The notes beneath the pieces were generated by a model that saw nothing but the letters and a program-made list of their open reading frames with translations, did no database searches and was not told the DNA's origin. DNA of 64,000 nucleotides, from positions 1,612,001 through 1,676,000 of the forward strand of contig NZ_CP155793.1 of the NCBI RefSeq assembly GCF_039729145.1, given 5' to 3'. Shown in pieces: positions 36,809 through 45,240 of this stretch (its first letter is position 1; each line of letters opens with the position of its first letter). Position numbers and translations under genes: made by a program. Source of the DNA: Microbacterium sp. SY138 (GTDB lineage: Bacteria; Actinomycetota; Actinomycetes; Actinomycetales; Microbacteriaceae).

Positions 36809-37324
36809 TCAGCGTGCGGCGCCGGCCAGCGATCCGGTGGTCTGTCCGGCCGGATCGAAGATGATGCACTGGATCACGCGGTCGTTGTTCTGCTCCCAGG
36901 AGTCCTTGGTGGGAACGAGCGTGGTGACGTCGAGGGCCGAGTCCTGGTAGGCCACACCGACGAAGGTCGTGTAGGCATCGCCGATGCACTCCTGCGTCGC
37001 CGCGTCGACGTCGGAGTCGGAGAACTCGCCGTCGGGCATGGTGATCTCGTAGTACACCTCCTGGTCGTGCGGGTCGGTGCACGGGAGGACGTTGGCGTCC
37101 GTGAGCATGCCGGAGCCGGTGTCGAGCATGCAGTCGCCCAGCTTCACCGAGAAGACGCCGACGTTCGCGCTCTCCGTGACCTGGCCGGTCTCCTCATCGC
37201 GGTTGGCGTCGCCGGAGCCGCTGCCGAGAAGGCTGTTGAGAGCACTGCAGCCGCTCAGGGCGACTGAGAGTGCCACTGCGGATCCTGCGAGCATCAGAGC
37301 GCGTCGCGTGCGCATCTTCATCAT
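36809..37324 (-). CDS. Septum formation family lipoprotein
   Basis: A 171-residue predicted lipoprotein with lipobox LSGC (cysteine near residue 26) after MMKMRTRRALMLAGSAVALS. The mature part has the septum-formation family pattern: VGDC-like KLGDCMLD, then LPCTDPHDQEVYYEI, AATQECIGDAY and VIQCIIF. This includes four conserved cysteines and the PH pair of the domain. The family is named from a Mycobacterium protein; its role in division is not well defined. The ATG at 37324 has GGAGGGGA upstream. An inverted repeat encloses its likely -10 box at 37382-37387. Confidence 0.85.
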   Translation of the reverse strand: MMKMRTRRALMLAGSAVALSVALSGCSALNSLLGSGSGDANRDEETGQVTESANVGVFSVKLGDCMLDTGSGMLTDANVLPCTDPHDQEVYYEITMPDGEFSDSDVDAATQECIGDAYTTFVGVAYQDSALDVTTLVPTKDSWEQNNDRVIQCIIFDPAGQTTGSLAGAAR

Positions 37325-37374
37325 GATTGGTTCCCCTCCGAAGCGTGATGTGGAGGCATGCGAAAAGCCCCCGC

Positions 37375-37397
37375 CGCGAACACGCTAGCCGTTCGCG
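37375..37397 (-). promoter_or_regulatory. Inverted repeat enclosing a -10 box, promoter of septum-formation lipoprotein gene
   Basis: CGCGAAC (37375-37381) and GTTCGCG (37391-37397) form a perfect 7-bp inverted repeat with a nine-base centre. The centre holds, on the minus strand, a TAGCGT hexamer (37382-37387) matching TANNNT. A dimeric protein on this site would cover the -10 box. The leader to the ATG would be about 50 bases. Confidence 0.5.
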
Positions 37398-37444
37398 AGT
37401 CTGTGATGCAACTTCGAGGAGCCTGTGGTTCGGCTGAGAGCGGT

Positions 37445-38011
37445 TCAGCCTTCGAGGTCGTCGACGCCGGGCATCCAGCTCGATCCCGGGCGGCCCCAAC
37501 CGCGCTTGCGGGCGACCTTCTGGGCTGTCTTCCAATCGCCGTCGGAGAGGCGATCGACGTAGAGGATGCCGTCGAGATGATCGAACTCATGCTGCATGAT
37601 GCGTGCGCGCCAGCCGTCGACGTCGATCGAGACCGGCTGGCCTTCCAGGTCGGTCGCCGTCACGTGGACCCGCTCCGACCGCCGCAGCGGGAACCGCTCG
37701 CCCGGGAAGGAGAGGCAGCCTTCGGACTCGAGGTCGGGGTCCGGGTCGCCGGGCTCGAGGGGCACCATCCAGAGCACGGGGTTGATGAGAACCCCACGCC
37801 AGGGCTGGTCGTCGTCATCGACGTACGCGTAGGTGTAGATCCGCAGGGGAACGCCCACCTGTGGAGCGGCGAGGCCGACTCCAGGCGCCGTGTCCATGGT
37901 CTCGAACATGTCGGCCACGAGGGTGCGGATGTCCTCCGTGATCTCGTCGACGGGGGAAGCAGGGGAGTGCAGGACGGGGTCGCCCATGATGCGAATCGGA
38001 AGTACAGCCAC
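37445..38011 (-). CDS. def: Peptide deformylase
   Basis: Removes the formyl group from the N-terminal methionine of new proteins, using an Fe or Zn ion. The product has 188 residues. All three family motifs are present: motif 1 GVGLAAPQVG, motif 2 EGCLSFPG (the cysteine is a metal ligand), and motif 3 QHEFDHLDG (two histidines and the catalytic Glu). The start is GTG at 38011 (MAVLPIRIMG). A TAGGGT hexamer six bases upstream suggests a leaderless message. The gene is divergent from a DMT-family transporter gene with a matching TAGGGT promoter. Confidence 0.96.
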   Translation of the reverse strand: MAVLPIRIMGDPVLHSPASPVDEITEDIRTLVADMFETMDTAPGVGLAAPQVGVPLRIYTYAYVDDDDQPWRGVLINPVLWMVPLEPGDPDPDLESEGCLSFPGERFPLRRSERVHVTATDLEGQPVSIDVDGWRARIMQHEFDHLDGILYVDRLSDGDWKTAQKVARKRGWGRPGSSWMPGVDDLEG

Positions 38012-38017
38012 GTCACA

Positions 38018-38023
38018 ACCCTA
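38018..38023 (-). promoter_or_regulatory. -10 element TAGGGT of def
   Basis: On the minus strand TAGGGT is followed by six bases and the GTG at 38011. Confidence 0.55.
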
Positions 38024-38042
38024 GTCGGCGGCAGTCGGCAGG

Positions 38043-38048
38043 TAGGGT
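38043..38048 (+). promoter_or_regulatory. -10 element TAGGGT of the DMT transporter gene
   Basis: TAGGGT is followed by six bases and the GTG at 38055. It mirrors the def promoter 20 bases away on the other strand. Confidence 0.55.
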
Positions 38049-38054
38049 CGTACT

Positions 38055-39182
38055 GTGAATGCCGGGGTATGGATGAACGCGGTCGAGGATGTCGGCGATC
38101 AGCTCGTCGGCGCCTTCCAGAACCCGGGCCTTCTGCTCGGAATCCCCCTCGCTCTCGCCGGTGCCGTCTTCATGTCGCTCGGAGCGCAGTACCAGCACCG
38201 CGGGGTCGAGAAGGTCGAGCGTCTCAGCGGTGCCAACGGCGCGTCGGGCTTGAGCTTCGATCAGCTCAAACGGCTTCTCACCCGCCCATCATGGCTCATC
38301 GGCACACTCATGCTCGGGCTCGCCGTGATCTGCCAGCTCGCCGCGCTCGTGAAGGCACCGCTCATCGTGGTGCAGCCGCTGGGCGCCATTGCGCTCGTCA
38401 TCACCACTCTGCTCAACGCCCGCGTCTCCGGTCATACGCCCACCAAGCAGTCGCTCACCGCGATCGTGGCCTGTGTGGGCGGCATCTTCCTCTTCGTCTT
38501 CTTCGCGGCGATCTACGCGACCGAGCAGGACGTCACCGACCGCGAGCTGTTCGTGATCCTGGCGCTCCTCCTGGTCGTGATCATCGTGCTCGGCGCGTGC
38601 TGGCTCATCCTGCGCCATCGCATGCGGGCGCTCTTCTACGTGATCGGCGCCGGCATCCTCTACGGATTCGTCGCCACGCTCGCGAAGGTGGTCATCAAGC
38701 GCATCGAAGCAGGTCAGTTCGAGTGGATCACCGGCATCTGCGTGCTCGCGCTCGTCTCGGCAGCCGCGGTCGGTGCGTACTTCGTGCAGACGGCGTACAG
38801 CTCAGGTCCGCCCGACCTCGTGATCGCCGGGCTCACGGTCGTCGACCCTCTCGTCGCGGTGCTCATCGGCATGGTCGTGCTGGGCGAGGCCGCTGCGGCA
38901 CCGTGGTGGGTGCTCGTGATCTTCGCGGTCGCCGGAGCCATCGCCGTGTGGGGGGTGGTCGGCCTGGCCCGCTACCATCCTCAGGTGCTCAGCGACAGCC
39001 AGGACTTGGGCATCCAACGCGGCAGCACCCCGGGTGGCAGCACCCCGGGCGGAGCTGGGCAGGGCGGGACGGAGGGCGCAGCATCATCGAGTTCCTCCTC
39101 CACGGCTGCGCCTGAGCGCTCGAGCGGGTCGGTGAGCCCGGAGACTCCGCCGACGTACGACGGCTCCGCTGACCGGCCCTAG
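38055..39182 (+). CDS. DMT superfamily membrane transporter
   Basis: A 375-residue membrane protein of the drug/metabolite transporter type, with about nine or ten hydrophobic segments (first near 25-45, last near 288-310) and EamA-like repeats; magnesium-transporter NIPA-like members belong to the same clan. The C-terminal tail (about 320-375) is low-complexity: GSTPGGSTPGG repeats, a run of serines and Pro/Ser/Thr. The start is GTG at 38055, chosen by the TAGGGT element six bases upstream; ATG codons follow only later. The substrate is unknown. Confidence 0.85.
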   Translation: MNAGVWMNAVEDVGDQLVGAFQNPGLLLGIPLALAGAVFMSLGAQYQHRGVEKVERLSGANGASGLSFDQLKRLLTRPSWLIGTLMLGLAVICQLAALVKAPLIVVQPLGAIALVITTLLNARVSGHTPTKQSLTAIVACVGGIFLFVFFAAIYATEQDVTDRELFVILALLLVVIIVLGACWLILRHRMRALFYVIGAGILYGFVATLAKVVIKRIEAGQFEWITGICVLALVSAAAVGAYFVQTAYSSGPPDLVIAGLTVVDPLVAVLIGMVVLGEAAAAPWWVLVIFAVAGAIAVWGVVGLARYHPQVLSDSQDLGIQRGSTPGGSTPGGAGQGGTEGAASSSSSSTAAPERSSGSVSPETPPTYDGSADRP

Positions 39183-39234
39183 CGCCGCTCCGCTCGTCCG
39201 TGGAGGTGTGCCGGTCGCCCGTGGCGATACGGAC

Positions 39235-40014
39235 TCAGTACGCCTGATCGATCAGGTCGACCGACACCTCGGCGGCCGCAGCCTCGTCCACGAAGAACAC
39301 CGTGCGCTTGCGCCCCTTGGCCCCGGCAGCGGGCACGCTCGTGTAGCTCGCTCCCGCGAGAGCGAGCCCCAGGGCTGATGCCTTGTCCGCACCCGTCAGC
39401 ACGAGCCACACGCGCTTCGACGAGTTGAGCACGGGGCGGGTCAGCGTGACGCGCTCGGGCGGCGGCTTCGGTGAGTCGCGGACGGCGAGGACGGCCGCAT
39501 CCGTCACCGTGACCTCTTCCCGATCGGGGAAGAGCGACGCGATGTGGCCGTCGGGACCGACGCCGAGGAAGCACACGGCGAACGAGGGCCAGGCATGCTC
39601 CTCGGTGCCGAACCGCGCGAGTTCGGCGGCGTAGGCCGCCGCGGATTCGTCCAATGTCAGACCGCTGTCTGGCCCCGCGACCTCATGCACGTTCTCGACG
39701 GGCACCGGGATGTGATCGAGGAGGGCCTGTCGTGACTGCAGCGAGTTGCGGTCGACGTCGTCGCGCGGCACGAACCTCTCGTCACCCCACCAGAAATGCA
39801 CGAGTGACCAGTCGATCTCCGTCGCCCGCGGGTGCTCGGACGCCGCACGCAGCACCGCTCCACCCATCGAACCACCGGTGAGGGCGATGTGTGCGATCCG
39901 ACCGTTGCGGGTGCGCGCGCGCACCCGCGTGAGGAATCGGTCGGCCACACGGGTGGCGAGGGCGGCGGGCGTGGCTTCCACCACGACCCGCTTCTCGGCG
40001 GACGATGTCGTCAT
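39235..40014 (-). CDS. pgl: 6-phosphogluconolactonase
   Basis: Hydrolyses 6-phosphogluconolactone to 6-phosphogluconate, the second oxidative step of the pentose phosphate pathway. The product has 259 residues. Family motifs include HIALTGGSMGGAVLRA, FWWGDERFVPRDDVDRN and GVGPDGHIASLFP. The ATG at 40014 is preferred because AGGAG lies ten bases upstream; a GTG at 40023 is only one base from it. It is the last gene of the tkt-tal-pgi-zwf-opcA-pgl operon. Confidence 0.94.
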   Translation of the reverse strand: MTTSSAEKRVVVEATPAALATRVADRFLTRVRARTRNGRIAHIALTGGSMGGAVLRAASEHPRATEIDWSLVHFWWGDERFVPRDDVDRNSLQSRQALLDHIPVPVENVHEVAGPDSGLTLDESAAAYAAELARFGTEEHAWPSFAVCFLGVGPDGHIASLFPDREEVTVTDAAVLAVRDSPKPPPERVTLTRPVLNSSKRVWLVLTGADKASALGLALAGASYTSVPAAGAKGRKRTVFFVDEAAAAEVSVDLIDQAY

Positions 40015-40019
40015 CGACG

Positions 40020-40955
40020 TCACTCTCCTGTCTCGGGCGGACCCAACTTCTCCCAGCCCTCGGTGATGACTCGACCGTACAGGACGTCGGGGTCGAGTCG
40101 ACGCAGCTCCTCCGCCAGGCACTCGCGAAGAGTGCGTCGCGGCAGGTGCAGATCGTGGTTCGGCTGCCCGGGCTGCGTGAGCACGGCCACGCCGGGAGTC
40201 GGACGCTCCAGGAGGATGTCTCCGGACTCGCGAGTCAGGCGCACCGATTTGATGCCCTCCGCCCAGTGCTCGGGGTCTTCGTACGACCAGCGCACCGGAA
40301 CGTCGAGGGCCATCTGCAGCCAGGCGGCCAGCAGAGCGGTCGACGGCGATGCCGCGGCCCCGCGCACCTCGACGCCGGTGATCGGCTCGTACGGCGGCTG
40401 GTCGAGCACGGCCGCGAGCTGTTCGCGCCAATGGGTCAGACGGGTCCACGCCAGATCGGTGTCGCCAGGGGCGTGGGTCTCGCCGAGCAGGGCGAGCCGG
40501 TCGCGGACGTCGGTCGCCGTCGCGGCATCGGTGATGCGGCGCTGGGCGATCTTGCCGAGGGGCGACTGGGCGGGTGCCACGGGGGCGGCTTCGGGCCACC
40601 AGGCGACCACGGGAGCATCCGGAAGCAGGAGTCCGGTGATCAGGCTCTCCTCGTTGCTGGCCGCGTCCCCGAAGGCGCGGAGGACCACGACCTCGCTGGC
40701 GCCGGCGTCTCCGCCGACGCGGATCTGCGCGTCGAGGCGAGAGTCGCCCTCGCCCGTCGTGATCACGATCACGCGCATGGGGTGCTCTCGTGAGGCGTCG
40801 TTCGCCGCGTCGATCGCCGCTTCGGCGACGCCGTTGCGTGCGGCGATCACAAGGGTGAGCACACGCCCGAGGGCAACGGCGCCGCCCTCTTCGCGCACCT
40901 TGACCAGCTGCTTCGCGACCTGGCTGACGGTGGTGTCGGGAAGGTCGATGATCAC
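40020..40955 (-). CDS. opcA: Glucose-6-phosphate dehydrogenase assembly protein OpcA
   Basis: OpcA activates or assembles Zwf in Actinobacteria and cyanobacteria. The product has 311 residues and begins MIIDLPDTTVSQVAKQLVKVREEGG in part, the usual start of the family. Later blocks include PDAPVVAWWPEAAP and LPDxLYGRVITEGWEKL at the end. The GTG at 40955 overlaps the zwf stop (GTGA), so translation is coupled. zwf-opcA-pgl adjacency is conserved in Actinobacteria. Confidence 0.94.
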   Translation of the reverse strand: MIIDLPDTTVSQVAKQLVKVREEGGAVALGRVLTLVIAARNGVAEAAIDAANDASREHPMRVIVITTGEGDSRLDAQIRVGGDAGASEVVVLRAFGDAASNEESLITGLLLPDAPVVAWWPEAAPVAPAQSPLGKIAQRRITDAATATDVRDRLALLGETHAPGDTDLAWTRLTHWREQLAAVLDQPPYEPITGVEVRGAAASPSTALLAAWLQMALDVPVRWSYEDPEHWAEGIKSVRLTRESGDILLERPTPGVAVLTQPGQPNHDLHLPRRTLRECLAEELRRLDPDVLYGRVITEGWEKLGPPETGE

Positions 40956-42502
40956 GGGCGTCTCCAGACTCGTCCATCGCGGGCCAGCAGGTCGTCGGCG
41001 GATGCCGGTCCCCACGAGCCGGGCGCGTACTGCTCGACCGGACCGCCCTCGGCTGCCCAGTACTTCTCCACGGGGTCGAGGATCTTCCAGGAGAGCTCGA
41101 CCTCCTCGTGCCGCGGGAACAGCGGCGGATCGCCCAGGAGGACGTCGAGGATCAGGCGTTCGTAGGCCTCGGGGCTCGCCTCGGTGAAGGCGTGACCGTA
41201 TCCGAAGTCCATGGTCACGTCGCGCACGTTCGTGCCGTTGCCCGGCACCTTGGAGCCGAAGCGGATCGTCACGCCCTCATCCGGCTGCACGCGGATGACC
41301 AGAGCGTTCTGTCCGAGCTCCGAGGCGTTGCCGCGCCCGAAGAGGTGCTGCGGTGCGCGCTTGAAGACGACGGCGATCTCGGTCACGCGCCGTCCGAGGC
41401 GCTTGCCCGTGCGCAGATAGAACGGCACGTCCGCCCAGCGGCGCGTATCGATCTCGAGCTTGATCGCGGCATACGTCTCCGTGGTCGACTCGGGGTTCAT
41501 CCCCTCCTCTTCCAGGAAACCGGTGACCTTCTCGCCGCCCTGCCACCCACCCGCGTACTGACCGCGCGCGGTCGCGAGGGAGAGGTCGTCCGGAACGTGG
41601 ACTGCGGCGAGGACCTTCTCCTTCTCGGCGCGCAGGTGCTCCGCCGAGAGACTGATCGGCTCTTCCATCGCGGTGAGGGCCAGCAGCTGCAGAAGGTGAT
41701 TCTGGATCACGTCGCGTGCCGCGCCGATGCCGTCGTAGTAGCCCGCGCGTCCACCCACACCGATGTCCTCGGCCATGGTGATCTGCACGTGGTCGACGTA
41801 GTTGCGGTTCCAGATCGGCTCGTACAGCTCGTTCGCGAAGCGCAGCGCCAGGATGTTCTGGACCGTCTCCTTGCCGAGGTAGTGATCGATGCGGAAGATC
41901 GAGTCGGCCGGGAAGGCCACCTCGAGCGCGGCGTTGAGTGCGCGCGCCGATTCGAGGTCGTGCCCGAAGGGCTTCTCGATCACGACACGGCGCCAGCGCT
42001 CGTCGTCGTCGCTGTTCTCGCCGACGAGGCCGGAGTCCTTCAGCTGCTTGGCGACCAGCGGGAAGTCCTTGGGCGGGATCGACAGGTAGAACGCATGGTT
42101 GCCCATCGTCCCGCGTTCGACATCGAGCTTCTCGATGGTCTCGCGGAGCTTGCGGAACGAGTCCGGATTGTCGAACTCACCCGAGACGAACCGGATGCCC
42201 TGCAGCAGCTGGGTCCACGTCTCCTCACGGAACGGCGTGCGAGCGTGCTCCTTGACCGCGTCGTAGACGACCTGCGCGAAGTCCTGGTCCTCCCAGTCTC
42301 GGCGGGCGAATCCGACCAGGGCGAACCCGGGAGGGAGAAGGCCGCGGTTCGCGAGGTCGTAGACCGCGGGCATCAGCTTCTTGCGTGACAGGTCTCCGGT
42401 GACGCCGAAGATCACCAGGGCGCTGGGCCCGGCGATCCTGTTGAGACGGCGGTCATCGGGGTCACGCAGCGGGTTGTGCCCGCGCGAGATGGGAACAGAC
42501 AT
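40952..42502 (-). CDS. zwf: Glucose-6-phosphate 1-dehydrogenase
   Basis: Oxidises glucose 6-phosphate to 6-phosphogluconolactone with NADP+, the entry to the oxidative pentose phosphate pathway. The product has 516 residues. The nucleotide-binding motif is FGVTGDLSRKKLMPA (about 32-46) and the active-site block is RIDHYLGKE. The C-terminal half has YAAIKLEIDTRRWADVPFYLR, which is typical. The ATG at 42502 has AGGAG about 12 bases upstream. It is linked to opcA by a four-base overlap and to pgi by a 21-base gap. Confidence 0.97.
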   Translation of the reverse strand: MSVPISRGHNPLRDPDDRRLNRIAGPSALVIFGVTGDLSRKKLMPAVYDLANRGLLPPGFALVGFARRDWEDQDFAQVVYDAVKEHARTPFREETWTQLLQGIRFVSGEFDNPDSFRKLRETIEKLDVERGTMGNHAFYLSIPPKDFPLVAKQLKDSGLVGENSDDDERWRRVVIEKPFGHDLESARALNAALEVAFPADSIFRIDHYLGKETVQNILALRFANELYEPIWNRNYVDHVQITMAEDIGVGGRAGYYDGIGAARDVIQNHLLQLLALTAMEEPISLSAEHLRAEKEKVLAAVHVPDDLSLATARGQYAGGWQGGEKVTGFLEEEGMNPESTTETYAAIKLEIDTRRWADVPFYLRTGKRLGRRVTEIAVVFKRAPQHLFGRGNASELGQNALVIRVQPDEGVTIRFGSKVPGNGTNVRDVTMDFGYGHAFTEASPEAYERLILDVLLGDPPLFPRHEEVELSWKILDPVEKYWAAEGGPVEQYAPGSWGPASADDLLARDGRVWRRP

Positions 42503-42523
42503 CGGTGGGGGATTCTCCTGCTG

Positions 42524-44131
42524 TTACTTCTGTGCGGCTTCGAAGAGGGCGAGCACGTCGTCGGAGGACTCCGTGATCGTCAGCGTGACGACGGGGCGGC
42601 CGTGCTCGGCGAGCACAGCAGCGTCACCGGCGGCCTGGGCCTGGATGAGCTGCCCGAAGGTGAAGGGACGGTCCGGGATCTCGAGGTCGACCTCGGTGCG
42701 CTCCAGGATCTGCAGGAACACGCCCTGCGCGGGGCCGCCCTTGTGATACTGGCCGGTCGAGTGCAGGAACCGCGGCCCCCATCCGAATGTGGTGGGTCTT
42801 CCGGAGTCTGCCGCGACCAGCTCGCGCAGGCCCTGGAGCTGCGGCACCTCGAGACGGTTGACGTAGGCCTGGATCGACACGTAGCCGTCTGCCGGAAGCC
42901 GGGCACAGAGAGCATCGAGCACGCCCTCGACGTTGCCGGACACGGCGAGAGCCGGATCCGACACGCGGACCTCGACGCCGTTCTCGACGAATGCGGGAGC
43001 GGTCGGCTCCGGACGCGCGTCGAGGAGGCCGCGAGCAGCGACCTTGGCCGACTCGACGTCGGGCTGGTCGAACGGGTTGATGCGCAGCAGATGTCCGGCG
43101 ATCGCCGTGGCGTATTCCCACACGATCAGCTGGGCGCCCAGCGTTCCGCTGACGAGGATCTCGCCCTCGTGACGCTCGTGCAGGTGGAACTCGTTGGCGT
43201 CATCGACCAGTCGGACGATCTGCAGGTCGGCGGGCACGGGATCGAGCTCGGGGGAGACCGGGAGCAGGACGACCGGGAGGATGCCCGTGCCCTCCTTGCC
43301 GGTGGATTCGGCGATGAGCTGCTCGATCCAGTCCGGGAGACCCTTGATGTGCGTGCCGTCGGTGATCAGCCCGAGCTTGTCGCGGCGGGGGTTCGTCGCG
43401 GCGATCGCCGCGCCCAGGCGCAGGGCGGGATTCTCGGCCGAGTCGACGGCCACCTCGAGCAGCGAGGCCTCGGCCTCGTTCAGCAGCTCATCGATGTCGA
43501 CCCCCGCGAGCCCGGACGGCACCAGGCCGAAGGCGGTGAGCGCCGAGTAGCGTCCGCCGACGTTCGGGTCCGCGTTGAAGACGCGGTAACCCGCCTCGCG
43601 AGCCGAGGCGTCGAGCGGCGAGCCGGGATCGGTGACGACCACGATGCGCTCGACGGGGTCGATGCCGAGGTCGCGGAACGCCGCCTCGAACGTGCGCCGC
43701 TGAGAGTCGGTCTCGACCGTGGAGCCGGACTTCGACGAGACGACGAGCACGGTGTCGGCGAGGCCCTCGTCGAGAGCGGCGAGCACCTGTCCCGGAGCCG
43801 TGGAGTCGAGGATCGTGAGGGGGACGCCCGCGGTCTGCGCGATGACCTCGGGCGCGAGCGACGAACCGCCCATGCCCGCCAGCACGACGCGGGTGACGCC
43901 CTTGGCCTCGAGGTCGGCACGCAGTGCGACGATCTCGGCGACGAGCGGACGGGAGACCGAGACGGCCTCCACCCATCCGAGGCGCACGGAGGCCTCGGCT
44001 TCGGCCGCGGGGCCCCAGAGAGTCGCGTCTCCGCCGGTGATGCGCGAGGCGATCAGATCATGGACGAGGCTGGGTACCGTCTCATCGATCGCGGCGCGGG
44101 GTGCACCGGATGTGTGGATCGAGAACGTCAT
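42524..44131 (-). CDS. pgi: Glucose-6-phosphate isomerase (variant related to Tal-Pgi fusion proteins)
   Basis: Interconverts glucose 6-phosphate and fructose 6-phosphate. The product has 535 residues. The first signature is [13 protein letters not shown]; the second region is [10 protein letters not shown], matching the pattern FDQxxVExxK in modified form. SIS-type sugar-phosphate motifs [14 protein letters not shown] and [14 protein letters not shown] are also seen. The sequence diverges from the classical enzyme and resembles the PGI half of the transaldolase-PGI fusions known from other bacteria. The ATG overlaps the tal stop (ATGA), so here the two activities are separate but adjacent genes. 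Confidence 0.93.
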   Translation of the reverse strand: MTFSIHTSGAPRAAIDETVPSLVHDLIASRITGGDATLWGPAAEAEASVRLGWVEAVSVSRPLVAEIVALRADLEAKGVTRVVLAGMGGSSLAPEVIAQTAGVPLTILDSTAPGQVLAALDEGLADTVLVVSSKSGSTVETDSQRRTFEAAFRDLGIDPVERIVVVTDPGSPLDASAREAGYRVFNADPNVGGRYSALTAFGLVPSGLAGVDIDELLNEAEASLLEVAVDSAENPALRLGAAIAATNPRRDKLGLITDGTHIKGLPDWIEQLIAESTGKEGTGILPVVLLPVSPELDPVPADLQIVRLVDDANEFHLHERHEGEILVSGTLGAQLIVWEYATAIAGHLLRINPFDQPDVESAKVAARGLLDARPEPTAPAFVENGVEVRVSDPALAVSGNVEGVLDALCARLPADGYVSIQAYVNRLEVPQLQGLRELVAADSGRPTTFGWGPRFLHSTGQYHKGGPAQGVFLQILERTEVDLEIPDRPFTFGQLIQAQAAGDAAVLAEHGRPVVTLTITESSDDVLALFEAAQK

Positions 44132-45240
44132 CGCTGCGACTCCAGTCCTTCGGCGACCTGCGTCAGCAGATCGTGCCACGAGTCGATGAACTTCGATACG
44201 CCCTCGTCTTCCAGCACCTGGGTGACATCGGCGAAGTCGATGCCGACCTCGGCGAGCCCGGCGAAGACGGCGCGGGCCTCTTCGTAACCACCGGTGATGG
44301 TGTCGCCCGTGACGACACCGTGATCGAACGTGGCCTCGAGCGTCTTCTCGGGCATCGTGTTGACGACACCCTGGGCGACGAGCTCGGTGACGTAGAGCGT
44401 GTCGGGCAGGGCCGGGTCCTTGACGCCGGTGGACGCCCACAGCGGACGCTGCAGGTTCGCGCCCGCGTCGAGGAGAGCCGTGGCACGCTCGCCGGCGAAC
44501 GTCTTCTCGAACAACTCGTAGGCGAGGCGTGCGTTGGCGAGCCCAGCCTTGCTCTTGAGGGCCTCTGCGGCCTCCGTGCCGATCGCGGTGAGGCGCTTGT
44601 CGGTCTCGGTGTCGACGCGCGACACGAAGAACGAGGCGACGGAGTGGATCGTCGACAGATCGATGCCCGCGGCCTTGGCGGTCTCGAGGCCGGTCAGGTA
44701 CGCCTCGATGACCTCGGCATAGCGCTCCAGGCTGAAGATCAGTGTGACGTTGACGCTGATGCCCGCCCCGATCGCTTCGGCAATGGCGGGGAGACCGGCC
44801 TTGGTCGCCGGGATCTTGACGAGCAGGTTCGGGCGGTCGACCTTGGCCCACAGCTCCTTGGCCTGTGCCACGGTGCCGGCGGTGTCATGCGCCAGATCGG
44901 GGGAGACCTCGATGGAGACGCGGCCGTCGACGTGGCTCGATGCCTCCCAGACGGGGCGGAACACGTCGAGGGCGGCAGCGACGTCCTGGGTGGTCGCGGC
45001 GAAGACCGCTTCCTCCGCAGTAGCCCCGGAGGCGGCGAGCTCCGTGACCTGAGCGTCGTACGACGTGTCGTTCTTGTCGGTGATCGCGTTCGCGAAGATC
45101 GTCGGGTTGGTCGTCACGCCCACGACGTTGCGCGACGAGATCAGGTCGGCGAGGTTACCCGAGGAGATGCGCGTGCGGGAGAGGTCGTCGAGCCAGATGC
45201 TGACGCCGGCGGCGGCGAGCTGTGCGGTGGGGGTGCTCAT
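44128..45240 (-). CDS. tal: Transaldolase
   Basis: Transfers a three-carbon unit between sedoheptulose 7-phosphate and glyceraldehyde 3-phosphate in the non-oxidative pentose phosphate pathway. The product has 370 residues, the long (type II-like) transaldolase. The Schiff-base lysine is in NLLVKIPAT, after [14 protein letters not shown] near the N-terminus. The start is ATG at 45240, with AAGGAGAACGC just before; it overlaps the tkt stop by four bases. The C-terminus overlaps pgi, consistent with a shared pathway and coupled translation. Confidence 0.96.
   Translation of the reverse strand: MSTPTAQLAAAGVSIWLDDLSRTRISSGNLADLISSRNVVGVTTNPTIFANAITDKNDTSYDAQVTELAASGATAEEAVFAATTQDVAAALDVFRPVWEASSHVDGRVSIEVSPDLAHDTAGTVAQAKELWAKVDRPNLLVKIPATKAGLPAIAEAIGAGISVNVTLIFSLERYAEVIEAYLTGLETAKAAGIDLSTIHSVASFFVSRVDTETDKRLTAIGTEAAEALKSKAGLANARLAYELFEKTFAGERATALLDAGANLQRPLWASTGVKDPALPDTLYVTELVAQGVVNTMPEKTLEATFDHGVVTGDTITGGYEEARAVFAGLAEVGIDFADVTQVLEDEGVSKFIDSWHDLLTQVAEGLESQR

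Noticed and set aside
39001..39120. Direct repeats GGCAGCACCCCGGG and serine codons at the end of the DMT gene
   Set aside because: They are in frame and encode a low-complexity tail (GSTPGGSTPGG and serines), not a mobile or regulatory element.
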